A DNA stretch of 64,000 bases from Rhynchopus euleeides (Eukaryota > Euglenozoa > Diplonemea > Diplonemida > Diplonemidae). This document shows, in pieces, positions 28,491 through 39,906 of the stretch. Within the stretch, counting starts at the first letter, position 1; each line of letters opens with the position of its first letter. The stretch is from assembly GCA_963210315.1 (NCBI GenBank), contig OY723262.1:868001-932000 (forward strand), read 5' to 3'. Under the pieces are notes generated by a model that was not told where the DNA came from, made no database searches, and saw only the letters and a list, made by a program, of their open reading frames with translations. Position numbers and translations under genes: made by a program.

Positions 28491-31400
28491 CCCCCCCCCC
28501 CCCCGGAGGTGTGTCAAAATCTCGGAGAATTGTTGGGCAGTGTTCTCCCGATGGCGAGTTTGGGGGGGCGAAAGTCGCCATTTGTATTTTTCCCCCCGAA
28601 AACCCCGATTTGTTTTGGCAGGAGAGTTTCCTTTTTTTTTCGGGAGGGGAAAAAAAAATCCGGGGAGGGCGGGGGGGCCCTCGCTACCAAGCGTGACTGA
28701 GTGAGAAAAAGTGAGAAGTCAGCCACGTTTGGCTGAAAACTGACGACTCGTGACTCACAGTGACTCGTAGCGAGAGTCCCCCGGCGACGCAAGAAATATA
28801 CCCGCCCCCCCCCCCCCCTCCTCCTCCTGTCCTCAACCCCAACCCCACACCCCACCCCCAATACATCCCCCCCCCGCACACACATTCTGTACTGAGAACG
28901 GGCGAGAAAAGAGAGAGGCAGGTAATTGGCAATAGAAAGTATTAGAGAAGAATAGGCGGCGGTGGGAGGGGATAGGAGGGGTGGGGAAGAAGTCGGCAGA
29001 AGACTAACTACCCATGGGAGGAGTGAGCAGGGGGAATACACCCCGATTCAGCACCCAAACTGGGTATCAGCATCTCCTGATGGGGGTGGGTGGGGAAGAC
29101 TATGTTTGATGCACTCCGGTGTGATCGTGATTCTTCGTGCTTGTCGTTGTGATACCGATCGAGACGTTCGGGTTTCCCACCCCCACCCCCCTCCCCCCCC
29201 TCGCACAATGCAGTCTTGTTGCCTTGATATCCACTTTGACCACACCACGCATATTTGTTTTGACTCCCAGTCACACCCTGTGAGGGGGCTCGGGAAATCA
29301 CAGGTCTTCTTTGGCGTTGAGCTGAAACCTTGGCTGCGCGTGTGACATCAGTTTTGGAAGAGCGACCTGGCATCACGCAGTGCCCTCCAGGCTACAACGT
29401 GAGAACCGAGCCCGCGATCAGACTCCTGTGGGTGAGGGGGGGGGGGTGAGGGGTCGCCTCTCGAGTAGGAGGGCAGCGGCGCGAAAATACAGAACAGATG
29501 CGTGGGGGCGGGTGCGCTGTGTCAAAGGGACGACGAGAGCACCGTGTCGGAGAATGTCGGCAGGGGCCCTTGAAGAAGACTGCACAAGTACCACATCATT
29601 CAGGCATGAGGTAGCAAGATGTTTCATGGTCCTTCTCCGAGAATTCCAGGAAGAGGAATAAAACCCCTGGCACCGCCCGCAGCAATGTTTTTTTTGGACT
29701 TTTTGCGGTTGGGTTTTTTAGAAAAAAGGGCCCAGCTGCGCAGAGTGGTGGTGCAAACACCCATCCCAGAAGACACAGACGCGCCTTGGGGGGAGGGGGG
29801 GGGGTTTATATATATTTTCACGAGTTCGCAAAGCACGTCTAGTGTGCAATGCGATAAAATCCTTTCCATTTTTCCCAACCTGAAAAAGATAAGGCGATGT
29901 AATTGTGCGCCAAACCCGGTTGAATCAACACTGCTGCGTTGGGTCTAGGTAAGGTTCTAAGGATATTGTTGAAGAGAGGAGGGCGAGTGCGCGCACCAGT
30001 CTAGAGCTACTTGACGGGGCTAGCAGCAGCAGGCGCAGCAGGCTCTACGGTTTGCCTCTACGAGCTCTCTTGGCATCAACAAAGGGTCTAACGGTAGCTT
30101 TTGAGCCTATGTTACGGGGGGTGTCTCCTCCGCCCCGTCAAAGCCAGAGGGAAATGCGAGCAGATGCAGCATCCTCCTCGATCGGGGAGTGCCACAAGGT
30201 ACTTTGCGAAGCCGTGTATTCCTCCGTATGTTGCGCATATTCCGGAGATCCGCACAAGCAGCACATGGGCTTTTGACATTGCATGAGTTAGCAGAGACGC
30301 ACTCTCGAGCCCCCAACCAGAGGATCTACCAGTGGAATGGAGGTCTCCGCTTCAGAACAAAAAAACTCAGAGGCGGCAGATGTACCAAGGCAGCCTAGCC
30401 TATGCCGGTGGGTGGTGTCCTGCACCACCACTACCACCACCGGAGCCGCCACCAATAACAACTCAAGACAGTAGAAAGAAGGGGTCAGGTGTTGGCCAGG
30501 GTTGAACAGACTGTTGAAGGAAATCCTTCGAACGCAGAAAACCACATAGCCTGCCGGGCGTGTGAAGTATTCACAAAGAGGGTCGCCAGAAAAAGGTGAA
30601 AACAGAATAGAATGGGGGGGGGGGGATATTAGAAATCATCAGATCAACTGGCGAAGAGAAGTTATCCCGGTAGGGAAGGGCGTTTCGGATGTGGGAGTGA
30701 GAGAGACGGAGACACAGACACAGAGAGGGAGAGGGGGAGAGGAGACGGTGTGGCATAGTTAGTTTTACCCTGCACTCTCCAGTATTTTATGTCGGTGTGT
30801 GGGTGTGGGTGTGGGGGAAATACCTCACGCGCTTGCAGACACACTGGTTGCTCGTCCTGATAGTCGTGCACCCCCCCCCCCCCCACTGCCAAGAATACCG
30901 GTAAGGCCAGGAGGGGGGGGGGGGGGGGCACCCGATTGGAAGGAAACACAGCTTGTCAAGAGGCATCTTTCAGAGGAGGTTGTTCGCTCCGGAGTGCCGA
31001 GGAGGGTGCATTTTTTCCGGTGAATTTCCAGGTTGGCAAATATAAAAAAAAAACTGAAAACAATGGCGAACATTTTGCCGGAAACTAGCGCGGAGCAAAA
31101 AGACACCACACACTTCCAAAAAAAATGCCCAAATTCGTTTCGCCTCTCTCGGACGGACACCACCCCCCATGACTGGCAGTTTTGTTGGTTCTTGCGCTGC
31201 TTTGAGCTTTCAGGGTAGAACCCCGGCGATCCATCATCGGCACATAAGAGAGGTTGGGCCAGCGACGATTTTCTTTGCCCTGTGTGGAACTGTGTGGCAC
31301 CCTGTATTGCTGGGGCTGTCTGCCACTCTCCAGCACGCCAGAGAGCAAAGGTCTCCAATCGGACATCGTCTTTTTCGTTCACTCTGGGATGGGGGTAGAA

Positions 31401-32312
31401 AGTAGAGAGAAGCACAAGGATGATCTCCCTTCACTCGTTATGCATAGGGTCTTCAAAAGCTACGGAGTGCTCCGACGAGGGCATTGTTGGTGCATTGCCT
31501 CTTCGGTCAGGCGAAAACGATCGGACTTTGTCAGAGACTGTCGAGTCGCGAAGGATCTCGACAACCACGGGCTCGGATCGAGCAGTTTCGTGAACACCCG
31601 TTCACTCCGATCAAGATCAAGGTGCAGCGTTCAACATCTTCTTTGTCAGAGGCGAGGAAATCCCTCAAACCTAAAAGGGCGAATCACGTTCTTTACAATT
31701 TTTTTTGGAATTCTTGTTGGAGAAGTGTAGCCGCAGCTCAACAAGAGAGAGAGCTGCCGGCTGCACTGCTTGTGTGTTGTTTCTATTGCTTTCGAGTGCT
31801 GACAGTCACAAAACCTTGGGGAGGGGGCGGGGGCGGGTGTGATCGTCGAAAGTGAAGCCACGACAAGCCTCTCGACACCCTTGAGCAGGAGGGCAGGGTA
31901 GGCGGAGGGAGGGGGGTCGAGTCTACTTCACAGTCCAGACACCACCTGCCCACCCCCCCCTCTCCAACACTGTGCGTTTCTTTTCTTGAATTGGATGAGT
32001 GACACTGACAGACACATGTACAACTCGACAACCTCGCAGCAATACGCCATCCCGATAGGGGGTGAAGGGAAAAAACTGAAATACACAGCAAGTTAAACTG
32101 GTGGAAAGAGTGTATGGCTTCATCGTGCAAGGCAAACCTGCGCTTCTACAAGCCCAGGTAAGCGCACTCCACGTCAGGAGAGGTCAGAAAGATTGCAGAC
32201 GGGGGACAGAGAGGGAGCGGTATGTGCCCAGATGACTGCCCTTTGTTTTTGGGAGAGGGGACCCAGGGGAAGGGGGAGAAAGGTGCATTGCACTGAAAAC
32301 AAGAGATGGAGT
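28491..32312. other. Long spacer, no gene recognised
   Basis: About 3.8 kb of mixed unique and low-complexity DNA with many G or C homopolymers (for example 28491-28504, 28804-28817, 30874-30884, 30911-30928). Part of the GCGCAGCAGG box family recurs near 30015-30070. The frames I inspected lack family signatures. Confidence 0.4.
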
Positions 32313-32339
32313 CACGGTGGGATCTTGTAAATTTTACAT

Positions 32340-32943
32340 GTATAACTACAAGTATATACATGTATTATACATGTATAATACTTGCATGTCAACTATTATA
32401 CATGTATAATACATGTATATGCCTGAAATATACATGTAAAATACATGTATATCAAGTAAAAATACATGTATAATACTTGCATGTCAACTATTATACATGT
32501 ATTTTTACTTGATATACATGTATTTTACATGTATATTTCATGCATTTACATGTATTTTACATGTATAATACTTGTCATGCAAGTATTATACATGTAAAAT
32601 ACTTGCATGACAAGTAAAATACATGTATAATACTTGCATGACAAGTAAAATACTTGCATGCAAGTAAAATACATGTATTTTACTTGCATGCAAGTATTTT
32701 ACATGTATAATACTTGCATGACAAGTATTATACATGTAAAATACATGTAAATGCATGAAATATACATGTAAAATACATGTATATCAAGTAAAAATACATG
32801 TATAATAGTTGACATGCAACTATTATACATGTATTTTTGCTTGATATACATGTATTTTACATGTATATTTCAGGCATATACATGTATTATACATGTATAA
32901 TAGTTGACATGCAAGTATTATACATGTATAATACATGTAAAAA
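32340..32943. repeat. Hierarchical palindrome of TACATGTA and ACTTGCATG words
   Basis: Near-perfect inverted arms of about 300 bp each meet at about 32672 (AAAATACATGTATTTT). Each arm is itself built of smaller palindromes (TACATGTA, TTGCATGCAA, TATACATGTATA). Only a few mismatches between arms were seen. Confidence 0.85.
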
Positions 32944-33306
32944 TCGGGAATCGGGGAGACGCGACTGCAACGCCCCGACCTCCGCATGGAGGGACTCACC
33001 CGCTTAGGGGAAACCACCATCCGCCGACTCCGGGCCGACCACCACCGCCTGGTCTACGACCATGACATCCCGGGCACGGCACAACCACCTTGCCAACCCT
33101 GCCTGAAGCATGCGCCGGGCCACCCCCCGCCTGGGGTCTCACTGAAGCACCTCTTCTTCGGCTGCCCCGCGACAGCGTCGGCCCGACACCACCTCACAGC
33201 CACAAACGTGCACAACCTGCTGTTGCACAACTGCAAGGAGGCGCTGCGCTACCTGGCCGAGGCAGGGGTAACGGAGCACGGCGAGAAGGACTACCTGAAC
33301 GCGTGA
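32944..33306 (+). pseudogene. C-terminal zinc-binding end of a non-LTR reverse transcriptase
   Basis: An open frame ending at 33306 contains LTRLGETTIRRLRADHHRL, then PPCQPC, then LKHLFFGCPA. This is the order found in the zf-RVT-type end of non-LTR retrotransposon polyproteins (helical LRxGHxxL stretch, CxxC, then HLxFxCP). The reverse transcriptase and endonuclease domains are missing, so this is a 5'-truncated relic. Confidence 0.65.
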
Positions 33307-33671
33307 ACCAAATAACATCATCAGAGAACAAGGGCTTCGGCCCGACCTCCCAGCACCCCCCCCCCCATCCCAGCCCCACGTCACTTACCACAGGCCGCCA
33401 GGCGCGTCAGCGTCGGCGACCGCCCGCCCCCAGTCTGAGAGGCATCAGCCGAATCTCGGTGGAGGCGGGCACAAAACAAAAGGGAGAGTCGTCACTGTGC
33501 ATATCAGCACGGTCCCGCCCTCTGTGCCAGACCAACACACCACCAAAGGAAAAGAGGAAGAGGCGACGTAAGGCAATGCCTCCGTGCGGCCAGGAGAACA
33601 CGAAATAGCGACCCCCTCTACGGGGAATGCTACGAGCACGGCCAAAAATCGTTCAAATCGTTCAAAATCGG
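32944..33671 (+). mobile_element. Non-LTR retroposon 3' end, copy 3, with coding remnant
   Basis: Plus-strand insertion inside the palindrome element. The 5' part encodes the end of a reverse-transcriptase polyprotein. From 33409 it is nearly identical to the two other copies and ends in CAAAAATCGTTCAAATCGTT plus CAAAATCG. Confidence 0.8.
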
Positions 33672-34739
33672 TATTTTTACATGTAAAATTTACAAGATCC
33701 CACCGTGGTAGGACGAGGAGGGGGGGGGGGGGCGATGGGGATGATTGTCGAAAGAAAAAGGTGGAAAAAGGTAAAAAAAAGGATGCAGGAAACTCTCCCT
33801 ACACCCTCCAGCAATGTGGGGGATGAGGAAATGGGGGGCTTTTTGAGCTGCAGGCGTGTTGCTTCTTTGCGTGTGTGGATTGGGCCAGTCTCCGTATGCG
33901 GCATACGCTTGTCACACACTAGTGACACCAGGAGAAAGCCGCGCAAGACCCCGCGTAGGTGCACAAACGCGGGGGAGGGGGGGGGGGGGGGGGGGGAATG
34001 GTACGGAGAGTTTCTCCAACTATCATAATCCATACATCATAGTCTGGCAGAGTCTGCCAGACTTTTGGTCGGGGACCTCGATTTTTGACTTTTTCTTGAC
34101 TTTTTTTGACTTTTTAAAAAAGTCTGCCAGACTCGAAAAAGTCAAAAAAAACTCAAAAAAGTCAAGGAAAAGTCAAGAAAAAGTCAAAAAAAGTCAACAG
34201 CTCAAAAAAAGTCAAGAAAAAGTCCAAGAAAAGTCAACAAAAGTCCACAAAAGTCTACAAAAGTCCAAGAAAAGTCCAAGAAAAGTCCGCCCAGAAGTCC
34301 AAGAAAAGTCCAAGAAAAGTCCAAGAAAAGTCAGCCCAGTCAGCCAGTGATTCTGGCCTGACCGGGGTCAGGTTGCGCGGATGCGTGTTTACGGGTCTCT
34401 TCTGAGGCGCCCCTGTCGGGCATTCCGCGTGGAGGTCAGTAGTTCCCTCTCTTGCGCGCCCCGCTCGGCTTGCCCCCGTGAAAACCCCGCGATGTAGTAG
34501 TCCGCGCCGCCTTACGGGAACAGCGGCTCTCCGCCTTTCATGTCTCGTTGGAAGCTCCGTTTCCGGTGCTCGGGATGCCCTTCTCGGCACCCTTTTTGTG
34601 CCATGGGAATGGCATGCTTGCGTTTTGTTGACGTAAGCTACCAGTCTCTGTGCGGAAGGCGAGGGCAGCAGAGTACCCCAGCGTCGCCCAGAACGTGACA
34701 GTCAGAAGCAGAAAAACAACATCGCATCTAGGTGGTTGA

Positions 34740-35060
34740 TCACCTCAACCCGAGTCCGCCCCGCCCAGCAACATCCGGACGGTGTGCAGGTACGTGGCGG
34801 CGTCCTGAGCGTCCACGGGACGCTGCTGGACGTCGAGCTGGCCCCAGCGTGCAGGTTTCATGATGACCTGCTCGACCCGGAGCCGCCTGTCGCACACCTC
34901 CTGGCGTCCAGCTCGTCGTCATGGGACATATCATCGGCAGAGGCGGCGAACTTTGACGGGTCCGCGACGAGGCCATTGTACACGTCTGTGGGGTTCTTGG
35001 CGATCACACCAGGAAGAGCCGCTTGTGCACGCGCTCTGGGCTCTGTGACCTATTTCTCAA
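34740..35060 (-). pseudogene. Degenerate coding remnant in the element core
   Basis: The minus strand reads VTEPRARAQAALPGVIAKNP then DVYNGLVADPSKFAAS in one frame. After a shift near HDDELDA it continues in another frame as CDRRLRVEQVIMKPARWGQL and AATYLHTVRMLLGG before a stop. It looks like real protein broken by a frameshift (or a missed intron). No family recognised. Confidence 0.3.
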
Positions 35061-35663
35061 CCCATCCACCAAGGAAGCAACGTTGGATAAGGAGATCGAA
35101 CGCCTGGCAGGCCCATCTGATCAAGAGATGGTCGTGGGCACCGCCTTGGAGAGGGCCGAGCCGGACCTGGGGACATCCCTTGCCTGCCCCCCCACCCGTC
35201 GTGATGATGTCCCCGAGCACCCTCCCGCACGTTCAACGTCAGGTGGGAGACCTCTGCCTGGGGCACGTGCTGGAGCGGGTAGATAGCGTATGTGTTCGCT
35301 GTGTGCAGGGATCTGTGTCGCCGCCCCCGTTGTCTTTTCAACGTCAGATGCTTCGAGCGGCATCCTCTCTCCCCCGCCCCTCTGTCGAAGAGTCCTGCAC
35401 TGGGCTGACTTTTGTGGACTTTTCTCGGACTTTTGTAGACTTTTGTGGACTTTTGTTGACTTTTCTTTGACTTTTTCTTGACTTTTTTTGAGCTGTTGAC
35501 TTTTTTGTGACTTTTTCTTGACTTTTCCTTGACTGTCTGGACTTTTCTTTGACTTTTCTTGGACTTTTTCTTGACTTTTTGGCTTTTGGACTTTTTTTGA
35601 CTTTTCTTTGACTTTTCCTTGACTTTTTCTTGACTCTGGCAGACTAAAAAATTTTTCACGGTA

Positions 35664-38000
35664 TGGTGACGATCGGTCCAATTAAATCCACGATCGTGAA
35701 AAAAAACGATCGTTTTAATTGGAGGCTAATTGGACGATCGTGAAAAAAAAATTCCAATTATTCCCACGATCGTGGGCGATCGTGGCTAATTGGTCGAAGA
35801 TTTCCCTCCAGTGCCCACCTATCTCTGCAGTCAACCATGTGATGGACCACAGTTCTTCCGGGTATCGAACCCTCTCTGCAGGGTCGGCTGTCAAGCAGGC
35901 TAACTCCTGGGCCTTGAGAGCCCCGTGGTTGGCCTGGAGTACGGCCTGGAGCTGTGTAGGAGTTTGGCCGGTGGGAGCTGTTTCCACCGGTAGTCAGCGG
36001 TTCGATTTTTTCGCTCGCTATTGGATACAGGGGGCTACGGGGTGATCGTCAGTGCATTTTGGTGCATTTCCTAAGGAACCTAGGTGAAAACTGACGAAGA
36101 ATAACGAGGCATAACGACCAGCGAAGACCCCCTCTATTTTCAGCTCAATTCCACCCCAAGTTTTCCTGAGCTTGGATATCCCTGGATTGATATCGCTGAA
36201 TGGCTGAACACCCGAGACAGCCGCTGAAGTTAGAGCCTTGTTGGATGAGGCCATTCCCTTCACAAAGCCGCATCCGATATTGTATACGTTCCCCATCCCA
36301 GAGGTGATCAAGCTTCGGTAGAGCTTGGTACTGCAGAGCTCGTCACCCTGAACGCTGAACGCTGAACGCTGAACGGTTACCGTTCCGCCGCTGATAACAG
36401 AGCCTTGGTTAGGGTGCCACACCTGAAACCAGTGGCTTGGTTGGCTGTGAGTGCATCAGCTTCCCCCGCTGTTCCATCTGATTTTGATCGAGGTTTGGGC
36501 GCAACCGGGATTTTCAGACATTGGATGAGACCATTCCCGGATCATTCCATCAGCCAATAGTAAGCACATTCCGAATCCCAGGGGTATTGGCTGAATGGCC
36601 CCTTTCAGCCGCTAGAATTCGAGCCTTGCCGGGAGGGGCGCTGGTAGAAGTGTCGGGGATGCTCCTCTGGAGTTACTCCGGAGCACACCGGGCACTGGTA
36701 GCGATGTTTGGCGGCTTTGACCGATGGCTGAAAACCCGGTGATTTTTCGCAGTGTTCCGACATGGAGTGGGGACGTAGCCCTCTCTTCTGGAGGCCAATG
36801 TGGCGCAGTCTCCGAGACACAAAAATGAACCGTGTCATTGACGCCTTCATCTTCCAAGAATCAAGGAATTGGGCGCCTGGGCCACAGCAGGTGAATGTAC
36901 GCACCCTCCGGAGCCGGAAGGAGGTGGTGGCACCGGAGGCCTCCGGAGGGCTGGTAGCCTTGGTTCTGGGTGCATCCCTTCGACCCTGCAGTCTCTAATC
37001 CGATGATATCACGTCACGGCGACTACCTGAGCAAAGTTGTTTCAAACCCCACCTCTTGGATCACCAGCAGTTTTATGGAGTTGTATGGCATTGGTCAATG
37101 AACAACTATGCGGTTGGTACATCATTCTGGCAGAGGGACAACTTCCCCGTGATGTGACCATGTGACATTCGCGCACGATACCATGTGCCGGACTCATCAC
37201 ACCGTCGCCTTCTTGCACGAATCGACATCACGGGTAGATATCCCTGTGACGTCGGTCAATACAGGTTGGGCGATGGGCAAATTACTCGTCTCCGAGACTA
37301 AACAGAGACTTCGTGGTCTTAGGCATATGACCACACCCCGTTCTTTTCCATATTGATGTACTCATCTGAATCAGTCCGATGACGACCCGACATCAATACC
37401 AGCCCAGATTTGCACCATGTAACGTGACATTGTCTGCCGACGGAGTTGTGCCCAACAACTGACGGCAGAGCGACAACAAAATTACCACCCGAGCGAACCC
37501 ATCCTGGTTGTCGAGTTTTGTGCAATAGGTGTTCCCCTTCGGTGGACCATGTGTAGTCGTGAATACCACCGATACCTGGGACTCCCGTGGTTAAGCCCCC
37601 CCCTGGAGGCGATTTTCGGGGGGGGACTTATACACGGGGGGTCCCAGGTACATCGATGAACTATAGACCGTACCTACGTAGCTCCACACGGTTTTCAGGG
37701 GACCACGGTGGGTATGTATTGGCAGGATAGTTCCTATTGCCCTCCGAAACCCGCACGGGTCGGGAATTTTGGACTGGCTGGTAAGAACCACAACCACCCG
37801 AGTCAGTCTTGGCTGTGTCTGCTGCATGACGTCACATGAACTCTAAGGATTTCCGAAGGAAAATTCCCTCCAATTATTCCAATTAGCTAATTGGAGCCAC
37901 GATCGTGGCGATCGTGGTTTTTTTCCCCACGATCGTGGAAAAAAGTTAATTGGAGGCTAATTGGAGGCTAATTGGAGGCTAATTGGACCGATCGTCGCCA
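35664..38000. mobile_element. 2.3-kb element with CGATCGTGG/CTAATTGG arms, nested, TA-flanked
   Basis: Ends TGGTGACGATCGGTCCAATT and its complement (right end ...CGATCGTCGCCA), with TA outside (35662-35663, 38001-38002) in the middle of a host palindrome TTCACGG-TA-CCGTGAA. Arms of about 140 bp consist of CACGATCGTGG and GGCTAATTGGA words in both orientations. The interior (35800-37860) has only broken frames, one with a CPVC...H..HF zinc-finger-like motif (minus, about 36650). Confidence 0.75.
36028..36134. mobile_element. 107-bp MITE, copy 1
   Basis: About 107 bp between TA dinucleotides (36026-36027, 36135-36136). It is an inverted-orientation relative of 40551-40659. Shared blocks are CGGGGTGA, GTCAGTGCATTTT, GAAAACTGACG and CAGCGAAGACCCCC. 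Confidence 0.7.
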
Positions 38001-38077
38001 TACCGTGAAAAAAAGTCAAGAAAAAGTCAAAAAAATAAAATAAAAAGTCTGCGGAACTCTGCCAGACTCAACCAGAG

Positions 38078-39906
38078 TAGGATGTATGATAATCAAAGAG
38101 AAAATTGAGGGATCCCACTTTCCACTAGGAGCGTTGCACGGGTTGGCAAACCCCTCGATCCACACAAAATCTTGCAACCCCCCCCCCCTCCGATAGGAAA
38201 TTCTGGACACAACGAAAACTGCGAGTGGTTCTTCTCTGTTTGCACGAACAGCACATCGCCTGCTGTTTGTGCATGGTAATGAACACTGCCACGAAGTCTC
38301 TGTTTCCTGAGTGTGAAAACAAGCGAGCTGGTTTTTTTTTTTAGTGTCGACAATCACAAGCAAGCTTGATCTGTCCCATTGACACCCCTTACCCTGCGAG
38401 CAGGTTCGGGGGCAGTGTACTTTCAAAGTATAGACGGGGTCCGTCCTCAACCTCAGGAAGTATTCACAGCACAGGGTACACTTGATTCTGAAAGAAGGAG
38501 AACATTTCTGCATTTGGCTTTCTCAGGTTCACATCATGTTTCGTTTCCTAACGCATACATAGGTAGTTTCGGAGGGGGAAACTCATCAGTGCTATCCCTC
38601 CGTATGTGAATAGATACTGCCTCTGTGGTATAAAAACTCACAGATTTCCGGATTGCTTCAAAGTTTTCTTTTTCCAATATCTGCATGTCTGATTTGCGAA
38701 GCTGGCTAAGGGGGGTGTCGCCACGCACCCGTCCCGAGGGACCGCTGCCCTGGTTTTTTTTTCTTCTTCTTCTGCCACTAAGAATAATACGGGGAGAGAG
38801 AGAGGGCGGGGGTGGGGGGGGAGAAATGAATGGGAAGAGCAGAACCATCAGGGGGGCAGGGAACAGTACATTTTTGACGTTTGGAAAACACGCGCACACC
38901 CTCTCCCATCCCTCCCCCACCCCCCCCCCCCCTTCCACCCCAGCGACTGCGAAGAGTTAGTCTTTCGCTTTAGGGGTGTAGCAAACGAGCCCGACAGATG
39001 GAGTCAGGCAGAGAGCGGGCCCGGCCTCCGCTGGGAGATGTTACATTCATCGGACACCTTCGGGATCGTTGTCCCAGTGGGCTGTCGAAGGGTTGTCGGA
39101 GAGGAGATGATATGGCATATGCGTTCCTGTTTGTCCTCCCCCCCCCCTCTTGCTGCTGTGTGCAGAGGGAAAAGATCGCGGGAAATTTTCGGGGAAAACA
39201 GGAGGGGTTTTAGTTGTCGAGAGTGAATGGGAAAGCAAGCCTCCCAGCACCTTCTCGCAATGGGGGTGGGTGAGTGAGGGGCTGTTATTTTGGGCGCCAA
39301 ATCCACGGGGGGAGGGGGGGGGGGGGGGCAAAGCAAAAGCAACTCCCGCATGTCCTGAGGGGGTTTGGTTTGCCTGTTGTTGCCGAGAGCGCTGCACCCC
39401 ATCCCGCTATATGGCATTTTTTTAGAGAGGGGGTCTGGGTGCCTGCGCGCGTCCTGTCGTACTGAGGCTGCTTGGGGGGGCGAGCGCAGCAGGTTCGACT
39501 TTGCTATTTAACACCGACAGGAGAGTCCTGTCGCAGTAACAAAAAACCATCAGGAACACCCCCCCCCCCCCGCTGGCAGTGTTGAGTTGCTAGGCAGCTG
39601 AACAGCAATCCGGGTCCAGTTTTCTTTTAGATGAGACACGCCGTATTAAACAAATCGTGGATCGCCCCCCCCCCCCACACACACACACAGCTACATTACA
39701 ACATCCTGATCGCAACTGCTGGGTTTCGCAGGCCTTTTATATCATTCCCCGTCTTGTTTCCCGCTTCGTTCATTTTATCGCCATTTTCTTTCGGCAGGAA
39801 CTAAAAAAGCTGATACGCTCCAAACGAGCCACAGTCACAATAGTTGCAGGAAGGGGGTGGGGGGTGGGGGGTCAATGTAGAGAATGGTAAGGCACAGTGC
39901 CGATAT
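38078..39906. other. Spacer with one dispersed box, no gene
   Basis: Low-complexity DNA. The GTGCCTGCGCGCGTCCTGTC box recurs at about 39438-39495. CA tracts near 39677-39690. No supportable frame. Confidence 0.4.

Larger units (their letters stand above)
32313..33707. mobile_element. Giant-palindrome element, copy 1, interrupted by a retroposon
   Basis: The left end CACGGTGGGATCTTGTAAAT and right end (33671-33707) are inverted copies of the ends of the element at 53503-54146. The left part is a roughly 600-bp palindrome, and a retroposon 3' end (32944-33671) separates it from the right terminus. Flanks are GT on both sides rather than TA, so the duplication is uncertain. Confidence 0.75.
34042..38077. 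mobile_element. 4-kb foldback element with AGTC-tract arms, host of a nested element
   Basis: Outer ends GTCTGGCAGAGTCTGCCAGA and its approximate complement near 38045-38077, with TA outside each (34040-34041, 38078-38079). The arms (about 34125-34345 and 35400-35650) consist of GACTTTTT/AAAAAGTC tandem words in opposite orientation around a roughly 1-kb core. A second element (35664-38000) is inserted in the right arm. Outer ends are imperfect, so exact limits are tentative. Confidence 0.6.

Noticed and set aside
35800-35890. GGTTCGATACC, a perfect tRNA B-box, on the minus strand
   Set aside because: The flanking bases do not form a 5-bp T stem, and no A-box or acceptor stem pairs at the right distance.
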